Positions 34,901 to 46,900 of a DNA stretch of 64,000 nt are shown in pieces (the first letter of the stretch is position 1; each line of letters starts with the position of its first letter). A model generated the notes under the pieces. The model had not been told where the DNA came from and ran no database searches. It worked only from the letters and a program-made list of their open reading frames with translations. Source of the DNA: Lepeophtheirus salmonis (lineage: Eukaryota > Arthropoda > Copepoda > Siphonostomatoida > Caligidae); assembly GCF_016086655.4 (NCBI RefSeq), contig NC_052136.2, positions 56,536,492 to 56,600,491 on the forward strand. The letters run 5' to 3'. The position numbers were made by a program, and so were the translations under genes.

Positions 34901-37900
34901 ATTTTGACTTAATATATAATATATATATTGTTCGTTTTTGATATTTTTGGCTAAAATAACTTATTCCCTTGGAACTTTTTAATTAAAATATGTAATGTGT
35001 ATTACTATAAAACGCATTAAATGGTTGTTTTCTGTTGGAAAAAGGATGGAATCATCCCCCAAAATTTCAAAACAGAATGAATTTGAACTAGAAACAAAAT
35101 AGGTAATACAAATAATATAATAAGTACAATAAAAAAAAACACGTCAACAATTTGAATAGAAGAATGGTTAATCAAACTGTTCCGTTAGTAATTATTATAA
35201 GGCATGATGGATTATTCATTCTAGAAAAGACTCATGGATTGACGAACAAGCATAATATGACGCAATTTATAGTTCCATCATTATTCCAACAGAAAACAAA
35301 TATATAATACTAGATATACGAACAGAAATTGTCTTAATTTATAAAATGGTTTTATGGTTTTTCAATTTAAAAATAACATGTAACAAATATATGTAGAATA
35401 GAACGGTTTGATTTTCAAGTTTAGTTGCTAGTCCGGAAAAATGATCAAATGATAGGAAAATTACCCTTGCAAAATTGCATTACTAGGTCATCTTTTTGTC
35501 GTACATCTGCATCAAATTATTAAAAAAAAGCAAACACTCTTTATTTAGTTAATATAGATACTAAACATACATTTTTAGTTATTTTGCATAAATAATATAA
35601 TTTTGATAGATATTTATTCAACCTATAAAATTGTCAAATGGATTTTATTATCAACTGTCCTATGGAACAAAAAAAAAAAAAAATCAGAAAAAAGTTAGGA
35701 AAATTAGATGAACCATGTATAGGCCGCATCCTTTTCTTATATTTTCAGAAAGGAAGATTAGCTTTAGAAAAAAACTCTATTAATTTTTCTGATAGGTTCG
35801 AATAATGTCTTTCATAATTAATTACTGCAAAATAATTATTTATGGTGTATATTAACATTTTTTTCAAACTTTGAACTAGATGTGCTACCCAAAGATGAAA
35901 TTTTGCAATGGTTATTTACTTACCAAATCCCAAATTTTCCAAAGTAATCTTAATCAAAATTCGAAAAAAGTTGAAAAGCAAACCACCCTAATGTACAATA
36001 ATACATTTGTATATGTTTATATCATGCCTATTACATCTTATTCTAAAAAAACAACTTATGCATTACATTAAAGTAATATTTATGCAGTGAATCAACTTGA
36101 TCATTTTGTGTAAGAACCTTGAAAATCGAAAAAAAACATGTTTTTTTTCCATAAAATTTAAAAAGGAAACTAAAAATATAAATACAACCGGAATTTATTA
36201 TTTTACATATTGAGCCACCAAATTTAATCGGTGGTTTTTATTTTTTAAATATTGTTTTACATACTTTGGATTGAAACAACACCTCATTTATAGATTTAGC
36301 CATCACCAACCATCCATATTTCTCAAGCCTACTATTAAAATAACTACATTAACACAAATTAACACTTTTTCAGCCCATCAGTAGTCTGACAAGCTCTTCA
36401 TCCTCATCTAGCTTTGACAAAGTTCATTCAAAAGGAGTCAAAACGGGTTACTTTCCACCCAAGCAACGCGTCATGCCACGAGTTAGTCGTAAGTACTCAC
36501 ATTTTCGTCATTATCCCATTTAATTGTTTTTATATATATACCAGACATGGAGGCCGAATGTAGTGATGATATCATGAAACTCCGTGTTCAATTCAATTCT
36601 AGTTTTACAGGCCTGATTTACTCTGCTGGCTACGCCTATGACACCAACTGCATTTATGTGAATGGAACAGGAGATTCAATTTATGAGTTCTATATTCAAT
36701 TGAATAGATGTGGAACCTTGGGAGGCTCTGATCACAAGAAGAAGAGAGATACGACATATAAAAACACAGAGCCCACTGTGAGTGTAAACTTTGATTCATT
36801 GGGTCATATTGAGATCAACACAGCCTATGAGTAGAAATTTTTCATATGGGTGGTTATCTGGGAATACTTATACTTTTTTGAATGGCATAACAAAATATAG
36901 GTTCCGTAATATAATTTGAATGAAGGGCTGGTAATGGTCACCCCTCTGTCCCGAATTATCAATTTTTTTAATTATGAAAACAATCTTTTTGAATAATTTT
37001 ATTGCCATTGACAACTTCTACTTAGACTGATCAAGGTCGCTGTTGTCGCACTTTTTTAACATATTACACAAAAAATAGCTTCTTGGTTTTTAAAAGTCAG
37101 CAGTTTCTTTTGATTTGAGAGCCTTTGTAACTTACTTGCTATATAATTCTCAATTGTTCTCTAATTACTATTATATTTTGTGTTTTTTTGTGATATATAA
37201 TACCCCCAGCCTAGTTGATTTGAGAGTACGTTTTTTTACAACTGCATTTACAGAACTTGATCACTCTTATCACTTATAAAATAGTTAGTAAAATTTGAGC
37301 CAATAATGCAGTTGCTTCATTTAGTTTCTTTATTCATTCAGAATATATCTTGACGGATTATTTATTCAATCTATTATTATTAGAAAAATGTCATGTGGAA
37401 CACGGTGACAATTCAATACAGTCCATTGATTGAAGAAGAATGGGATGAACATTTTAAAGTAACCTGCGAATATGGATACGACTTCTGGAAGACGGTGACC
37501 TTTCCTTTCCTCGACGTTGAGTAAGTCTTTTTTACACATTTGCTAATCAAAACACTAAGTAACAAAATTCCAGTCTTGGAATACCTGCAAAAAACTTTAT
37601 TCCTCGAGTCTTTAAAAAAATTAGCTTTAGTAGTATAATTATATGTCAATGCCATGTTTATATGTAAAAGAACTGTATAAGAGGTTTGTTAAAAAGTAAG
37701 ATGCCTTTTCAAATGTCTCGGGCAAGGTACATTTGGTATGGTTTATTTTTTAATATTTCTATGTTGGCTCACTTGGCACGAACATATATTTACTGTTTCA
37801 GATATATCACATGTTTAGTTTGCTTGTGAAAGGCATAAGAGTTAGAAGTATGTATTTGCGTGTTTGACGATGTTTTGCTATTGAAAAAGATGGATCACAG

Positions 37901-40900
37901 AATTTCTATGAAATATTCTTTAAAAAAATGAAATTAAGTGCTCCAAAACACTTGAAATGATGACTGTTGTGCACGGTGAAAATGTTCTGAGTAAAAAAAA
38001 AAAATGTTTACAGGTGGTACTAGCTCGGGAAGATTCGAATGACAAACATCAATCTGGACGCCTAAGCACGTCAATAACAGATGAAAATGTTGAAGCAGTG
38101 AATAACATTTCAATCAGAGAAGTTGCTGAGGATATTAACATATCGTTTAGATAGTCCCATAATTTTTTTAGAATGTTCTGAGCAGAAGACCAATGTCAGC
38201 GAAGTTTGTTCCGAAACTTCTTTATTTTGATCTTTTCTTGTGATATATATTTTGGCCAAAAACAACATCATAATCATGCCTCAGCCACCAAATTCACCGG
38301 ATTTGGCCCTATGTGTTTTTTTTATCCTTGCATCGTTGGATGACCTCAATGCTGTTCCAAAAAGTGCTTATGAGAAGTGCTTCTAGGATCGGAAAAAGCA
38401 TTGGCTTAAGGGGAATGACTTTCAAGGGGATCACATAAATATTGAGGGAAAAATAAATATTTTTTTCTACAAATATAAAGTCATCTTACTTTTTGAACAC
38501 ACCTTGTACATGAAATTTAAAGTGTTTAACAATTGATATATACATACATTCCAGCTTATGAAGGATTTATGATTTATTACGTTTACTGAATTACAAATCC
38601 TAAACTATGTGTCTAACAAAATAAATCTAGTAAAATGAAGAATATTTTTTGGAAGTTTAACGATTTTCAACTGTTTCATATCGTTTCTGAAATTAGAGAA
38701 TGAAGTATTTAATACAAATTATACAAAAAAAAAAAATTGCCTTTCAAAAGGTCGATTTTAATTGAAATCTTCCTTGTAGTTTCTAATTTTCTTATTGAAT
38801 GATTAATACATAAGTAATACAGGGGTTGCTGTATAAAAGTTCTGAAATTAAATAACTAAGTAAATAATGAATACTAACCAATTATGTTAAATATGCAGTA
38901 TATTTAAACTGCAATTAATCCCTTTGTCTCTATAATACATATTAAAATTTTTCTTTCTTTGTATCGAAAAAATAATAATGAAATTAATTAATATTCTGAT
39001 TATGTAAAATAAATTAAACTTTATTTTTCTTTGATACATTCATTACACAATTCTGTCAAGTCCAATTCCGTATTTCATTTAGCTGGGGCGTCCGCAGTGT
39101 CTAAGCTGGAGGGGCTATATCCCCCCCCCCTCAAAAAATAAAAGAATCTATAATTTTACTTGAAATTTTTTTGTTATACCGGCAAATTATGCAGCTCAGC
39201 AAAATATTTAATATCTAAAAAATAATTAATTTCATTGATAGCTATGGATTTCTGATTTTTTCCCCCAAAAATAATATATTTTGTGAATCGGTGTGGATTT
39301 TGGAATTAAAAAAAAATTCTATGAATAGCTATTAAGTTTTAATTTTTTTCCCCAAAAAACTGATATTGTATATTATCAAAAAATTTATGTAAATAGCTGT
39401 GGATTTTTGATATTTTCTTCTAAAAAAATTAATTTTCTGCGAATAATTAAGGATCTCTAAATTTTTTTTCCCAAAAAATAATTTTTTTGTGAACAGTTGT
39501 GTAATATTGAAATTATTTCCAAATTTTTTTGATTTTTTTACACAAAAATAAAAAAAACCAAGTCTTCTTCAAAATATAACCCTGTTGAAGCCCTTGGTTA
39601 GAGTAGAATAATTATGAAATGAAACAGGGAAACGAATTAAAACAATCTTGTATTGAATGTTTTAAGGAGATAGAATAATTTTTATCAGAATAATCATTTA
39701 CTAAAATATAAAATTCTTTAAGTTCCTTTAGACTTTTAGCAGAAATTTGTTTTATTCAATTATCTAGAGCGTTTTTAGCTTCCATAATTGGAGGGAGGGG
39801 GCTTAGCCCCAATAATTATCCATACTGTTAAACGTGCATAAATAATTGATGAATTTCATTAGCAACTTCGCCCTGGTCAGCTTCTTGACCATTGTGGCCT
39901 CACTGAGAAGCTGTTGCTTCTGTAGACAATGCGCCTTCATCCTCAGGAGGTCCTATTTGAACACCCTACGTATGTTTTTGAGACACACCTGCTTCATGAG
40001 CCATCTTTTTCATGGAAGTATTCTTCAAACTCATTGGCTCTATAAACCTGGGTGTGTTCTTGGACCTTGGGCAGCCACTCTTGGACCTGTCATCGACACT
40101 CTGGGTCTCCTTGTACCACTTGATCGTGTAGTGGACCAATGACTTGGACACATTGAGGTCTTTCAGAGTCTTCCCTTAAAAATGAAGCAAAATGATGGGG
40201 CGCTTCGGATTCATGATGTCGTTCTTTGAGAATGAACAACATGTTTATGAATGAAAAAAAAATTGTTTTACAACAAACAAAGATAGAAGTTGCGTAAATC
40301 ATACGCAACAAACTAATTAAAAATGCACCCGTCTAGGAGAAATATGAAGTTAAATTTTCTGTCCTAAGACTTATGTCTCACCCTTGAGTCACAAGTTGAG
40401 ATGTCTGTACATGTTGCAACTTGTATAAGAAATTGTACAAGCTTAGATTTCTTCGTCTTAAAATACATTATTGAAGTACAACATTTTTGGGGGGTCAATC
40501 CCCCTAAAAAGAGGTTGGTGACCCCACTGGAACTATTTATTTCTACTAATTGTAAAATATAAAAAATAACCCTTAGTTTGTCAAGAAATAGGAAGGGGTA
40601 ATGAGAGTCCGCATTCAACTTATAGAGCAGTGATCTCATCTCTGATGAGTCATATAGCCATTTTAATATCTTGGGACATATAACACATCCTATACTTAAT
40701 TTTTTATTTAAGTAAATGCTGTGTAGGCCTTGACGATGCAATTGGAAATGACTGATTTAGCCGTTTAATTAGCGAATTGAAGTTCATAAAATGATTTACC
40801 GTATGCCGTTTTCTTTTCATAACTCCATATAAATAAGTACTTGATTAATTCTAAGAAAAGTGACTTTATCTATATAAGTAAAATGTAATGATGTTTCAAT

Positions 40901-43900
40901 CTCTTGTCACGATTTTTATTCTTTAAATGAGGAGGAAAACTAATAATTTTATGCAAAGAAATTCGTAAATTACATTTACATACATATATAGATATAAAAG
41001 TTAAAATAAGTTTTTAGGTAATCAAAAAGAACTTATCAATTTATGGTAAAGGAAAAAGTTTTTCATATGTATGTATGTAGATAATATTTCTTTCTTCCCT
41101 GCTTTTTAAAGCACTTAAATGCACATTAAATGATATTTTAATAGTTTATCTATCATATGAAAAATAATTTATTAATAAAACTAACTTTGTTAGTTCTACC
41201 TTCATGATTCAAAAAGGAAAATAGGAGGTAATTGATTGCTCACTTGAGATAATTGAATGCCAACTTTTTAATTATAATTTGAAATAGGGTTTTATTTGAC
41301 CATTAGGGGGGGTTTGTTTTCAACTTTTTTTTGAAATTCCATATCTGTCACTTCGGGAAAGTTGTGATGTGTTAAGGAAATAAACTATGCAAAATTTCAT
41401 TTTACTATGATGTCATCTTTATATATAACACATTGTTCAAAGTTTGATAGGAAGATTAATATAGAGCCTTTATCATTATTTTGCATTAATAAACCTATAA
41501 GAAACATTACTAGAGTGGTTTTCTAAAGCTACTCTATGGAGCAAAAAGAGATGATAAAATAAGAAAAAAATTATCTTTCCTTTCTGAAAATGTAAAATAA
41601 AGGATGCGCGCTATACACGGATTATGCAATTTTCCTAATTTTTTGCTCTTTTTTTTTGTTGCTTAGGACAATTTTAGACAAATACTTTTCATATGTTTAT
41701 AAATTAATATTTTAATTTAATAAAAAGATTATAAATTTTAATATTATAGAAAATTATTCAATGTTTAATCTAAAAAATATATATACATTTTAAAAATATG
41801 ATTCTCAATGATTTTTGTTCAATTTTTTTTAACCTTTATTTAGACAGCAAATAATTTATACAAATTGGAATTATCCAACAATTTTTGGTAAAGATGCACA
41901 CAAATATATAGTTCAACATTATAGTTTACAATTTCTTCACCAGTTCCATTTTGTATTTTTTTAAGTGATTCCATTTTTTTATGTGGGATGTACTAGCAAA
42001 TAATCAATATTATCATCATATTTTTTCTGATTTTGATACTAATTTAATGACGTCATGCCCTGTAAAAGGAAGATCGAAGAAATTGAAGGAAGATACTTCT
42101 AACTAATCATCCATCTCAGGATATGTTCACATTCGGATTCCAAATTCCACGAAGGATGAAGGGAGCAGAAGGTATCTGAAGAAAATTACCAGACCTCATT
42201 AAGGGGTGGAGTGGACTCCTTCCTGGGGTAAGAGATACTAGGATTAAAAATGATTGGAGATGCATATTTTTAGATATATAATTTGTTTAAATTAAACAAT
42301 GAATATTTTCTAGCATATAAGCTATGATATTCCTCATCACTATGTGTTATGAATAAGTTATAAGGGCCTAAAGAAGAGTTTTATCATTTTTCAGTCGAAA
42401 AATGGAAATATATCGATTTCAAAACAAGAGGCAGAATCAATAGAAACACTTTCTAATCATTAAGAAACACTTTTATCTATGTTTTATTAATCTTAATTTT
42501 ACTCCCAAATTACTATAATCACAGATATTTCCAAATTCAGATGACTGAAAGAAAAAACTGAGATCAGTTATGTAATTTGCGTTCAATGATAAATTTTCTT
42601 TTTTTGGCTCGAATTCATTTGTACAAAATGAGTGTTACCCTGGATTATGTACGATAAAAGTAGACTCATTACTATAGAAAAATATATTATCCTCGCAAAT
42701 ACTAATATATTGGCTTTAATGTTAAATTTTTAACAAATAATTGTTGTTCTTATAAAATTTGATTGTTATGGCCCTCAGAATGACAGATATTCATAGTGCG
42801 GACGTCATATGAACACATTCTATAAGAGAAATAAAAAACCAAAAACTCACTGGTAGTTAGACAGTTATTCCACACCTTTCAACTGATATTGTCTATTTAA
42901 TAGAACGGATATTCATAGCTTAAAAAAAATATTTTGAGTTCTTGAACTCAACGTTCACAACAGGAATAAGTACTTAACGTGACCAGTTGACAAATATACA
43001 GAACACAAAGAAATATATATGTTGGTGATGTTTTTTTGGGATAAAAGTATGAAAAATGATAATTGATAATATCATTTGTGATTTTTGTCATATCTCTTAA
43101 CCGATGCCAGTATTTGTTTTGTTTTTTTAAGTTAATTATTACGTTCTCATTAGTTGAAAAAACACACTTTAAACTATCAGAAAATGTGTTATTTGTTTTT
43201 TGATCACTGAAAAATATTTGTGTTAGTTTGAATAAAAAAATAATATTTGGTAACCAACCATTTTCTTTTAAATAGTCATTTTTTACATTCTGTCTTGATC
43301 GGACTACTTATCTTCATTTTCAAATTCATTCATGAAATTTCCGTTTTTTTTTGTCGCACAAACATTGGAATTTATACCTAATAAAAGTAAAATGGTAAAA
43401 AATATATTTTTTTGACAAGATTGAAATTATATTTTTCGAAAAAAACAAAAAAAAACTCCAATATTTTATGCTTAAATTTTATTATATCCAAAATATTAGC
43501 CATAAATTCCTTGAAACATTGACAATAATTGTCTCTAAATTACCTCTTTTTTTGGAAATCTAAATATAGGTGCTCTACTCTATGCAACCTCTAGAAACGT
43601 ATTTGTAGGAATATATTTGCTATTGAGATATAGAAAACCTGACATAATGCTATAAAAATACCCAAATATATGTACATTACAAAGGTACTTTGATTTTTCA
43701 CTCTAAAAACTGTTTATAAAGTTGATTAAAAAATATACTATATAACCTACAATTTCTTTTTGTGTTAAACCCTTATAGAATCCATAAACGATTGCTCTAA
43801 AATATGGCAGACTATGATGACATACTCATCAGATATATTCATCCATCCCCGATCAAAGGATACCTTCTGCTCAGCACTATTTATGTGCAGGACAACACGG

Positions 43901-46900
43901 ACCTTGGCCTCAATGACCCCCAAATCCCATAGCTGAGTGGGTTCAGATCTGGTAAGGAAGGAGAGCACATTGTCCAGGTCCAGAAATTGGCTATATTCTC
44001 TCTGCACCATGCTTGGGGTTCCTATGCTTGGGTAGAGTCCTGCTACCCCACATAATTGAAGCCACTGTCTTTCACAGCATTCTTTATCGTCCTTTCACTA
44101 AATTTGTTCTTTTTTGCGAGCATGTGCATCGAGGTTTGAGGAGTTGCCTCAATACTGTCTCCCAAGGCACTCATAAACTCCTCCGATCACTTTATGCTGT
44201 CGTCTCCACTCCCATGTTGCTGTTCATACCTGCCATCATCCCCAAATGTTTTCCTAATCCTCATACAGTGGACCTGTTCACTTCCACAATCTTGAGCACC
44301 TCACAAACAGGAACTCTTGCATGGAGTAAATCAATTACTTAACATTTCTTCGACGACATCACAAATCTGACCTTGTTGCAAAAATATTGAATGACGTAAA
44401 AATGAATACTTTTCTTTCAAAAAATGTATATTGAATTGCCTTACGCTAATTTGTTTGGAATTTATTAAGTTTTGATGCCTGATGGATCTTTGCTTCCGCA
44501 CATTGTACCAAACATTTCATACTATTAACCGATTTAATAGATAAATAATTTGTTTCATTTTTAATGAACATGAATCATTAGTTATTTTGATCTTTACGAA
44601 AGACCTCTTCTCCTCTATTTCATTAATAGATTCATCAATAAATCGATCTAAGTAAAGACAAGAAGTACATAAATAAACATATTTTGCGTTGCCCATAAGG
44701 GGGAACTCAATTTCCTCCGAAAAAACCCCATTACAGATGTATGCCTAGAGTAATAAATCATACGATGTATAATTAATCATATTTCTACATTTCTTTACAT
44801 GATAGTAATATATTATCTAAAAGAAATAAACAGTTGTTCATTGCCCAATAATTTTATACATCCCAAGCTTTCCTTCCCATCAAAATGAGCTCACATGTTT
44901 ATATACTTCAAATCCATATTTTGTTCCCTATCTAGAGTCAACACAGCAGATCCCGTACATTTCTCTCTCAACCCTCCAGAGTGCCACATGGAAATCCGTC
45001 AAGGATATGGAACATCGGGACATCGCATCACTGGACCTGTTCATGTAGGGGATCCTCTTACATTACTCATTTATATGAGATCAGAATATGATGGATTTGA
45101 CATCCTTGTGAATGATTGTTATGCTCATAACGGCGCCAATAAAAAGATTCAGCTTATTGATCATCATGGATGTCCTGTAGATGAAAAACTGATTTCCAGG
45201 TTTCAGGTAAGAAGACATGACAATGTGTTTTGTCTATCTATTTAAGCGTCCTCTCAAGTCGTAATCTCATGATTTTAAGAATATTTTAATTTAAAAAGTT
45301 ATTCCTTGAAAATAGGAGGTTTTGTGAGAACACATTTGGCTTTGTAATCACCTATTTGGTTTTGCTATAAAACCTTCTAATTTTAAAAATGAAAGGCATA
45401 GTAGATCAACATATATAAAATAAGTATTAAAAATCATTTTCCTATGACAATTTCTAGAAAATAACGAGACTACGCCTTAATAGTTAGAAATGAACCTCTA
45501 TGTATAGCTAATTAGCACCCTCATACCATATTTGATTACATAATTAACTCTTGTTTCAGGGAAACTGGGGTATGAACAATGCCATGTATGAAACTGTAAT
45601 TTATGCACACATGAAAACGTTTCGGTTCACTGGAACTCCAGCTCTCTACATTGAGTGTGATATACGGATGTGTCACGGAAAATGTCCGGTAAGCTGAATT
45701 TATTTAATAGAGTAATTTAGTTTAATGGACAACGCGCTTGGGAGAAATTATTCTCTTGAACTCAATGTGCATAGGTTCAATACTCGCTCGCTCCTGGGGA
45801 AGAAAATATTATTATGTACAGTCATGTAAATCGTGTAACTTTTTTTGCAGGCCTGTTTTTTATAATAAGTAAACTGTAGAATGCATTTTCTTTTTGCTCA
45901 GAAGAAGGGAATGTTATGACGACTAATGTAAAGCATAACCGTACACATTAATTTTCCTTCACGAATGATTGACTATATATAGTGATGAAAATCGTATATA
46001 TTTTTAAAACTGGCCCGATTTTTTCGTAATTGGTAATCTGAAGAAAATACTTTTTCTTTTCCTTAGCAATTGTCGTTATTATTTAATTCCTGTGTCATAA
46101 ACTTCCTTTCCTAAATAGATTCAATTATATTCAAAACCTGATTGACCGTTCCTGTCTACTCATAAAAGACAGAGCGTAACTTTGGGGATTTGTTGTTGAG
46201 TTATAGCTGTAAGTCCATGTTGGACTCGGAGTAGAATTTGGGATCGACATCGGAGTAATTCTTACCTTGTTCATTTCCTTCTCCCCCTCCTCCTCTGTTA
46301 AAGCTAATCTCCTCAGAAACATTTTTTAAATTGGGAGAGTTACGATATAGATTGTCTGTTTATTTTTTTTAACATGCCCAAAATATACACTTTTTCATCA
46401 CTATATGGACTTCAACGACAATTCTTATGTCAAATGGAGTAATTGTAATACTACAATGATTACTTATATTTATTACAATTACTCCATTTGACAAACAACT
46501 AAAATAAAAAAGAAGAAAGATAGTCAGTGGGTACCAAGTAGACAGTACTATAATTCAGCTGAATTAAACTCCCTACGTGCAGAAATATATAAGAAATGAA
46601 GATGCAAATATATTTTTGATTAAACTATTAAAAACAAGGATCAAAAATTTCATTTAACAGAGTAAATCTTTTTCATGGCAATTGAATTCTTCTTTAAACT
46701 CATGTTTAAAGCACTTTCACATTTTATTTTATACTTTATTGATCAGTTTTTAATCCTTAAATGTTTTTTGATGCGCATATGCAACATATGAAAAAAACCT
46801 TTTTAGAGAATATTTCATTTAAATCTGTCAAATTGCAATTTTTTTTACAAATTAAACAACCCTGTTGTTAAGTGTGGTTTTAGTATAACTTTGCATCATA

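Noticed and set aside
36545..36834. Reading exon 5 as a single-exon 95-codon gene
   Set aside because: A good donor at 36778 and the perfect ZP continuation in exon 6 show the last 19 codons are intronic.
40364..40741. 125-codon minus-strand frame in ZP intron 6
   Set aside because: No domain, no splice or start context, and it covers a possible hAT-like end. Treated as chance.
45715..45800. tRNA-like or SINE-like stretch (AATGGACAACGCGC and TAGGTTCAATACTCGC)
   Set aside because: Weak A- and B-box resemblance, but no acceptor-stem pairing and too many mismatches to call a tRNA or tRNA-derived SINE.
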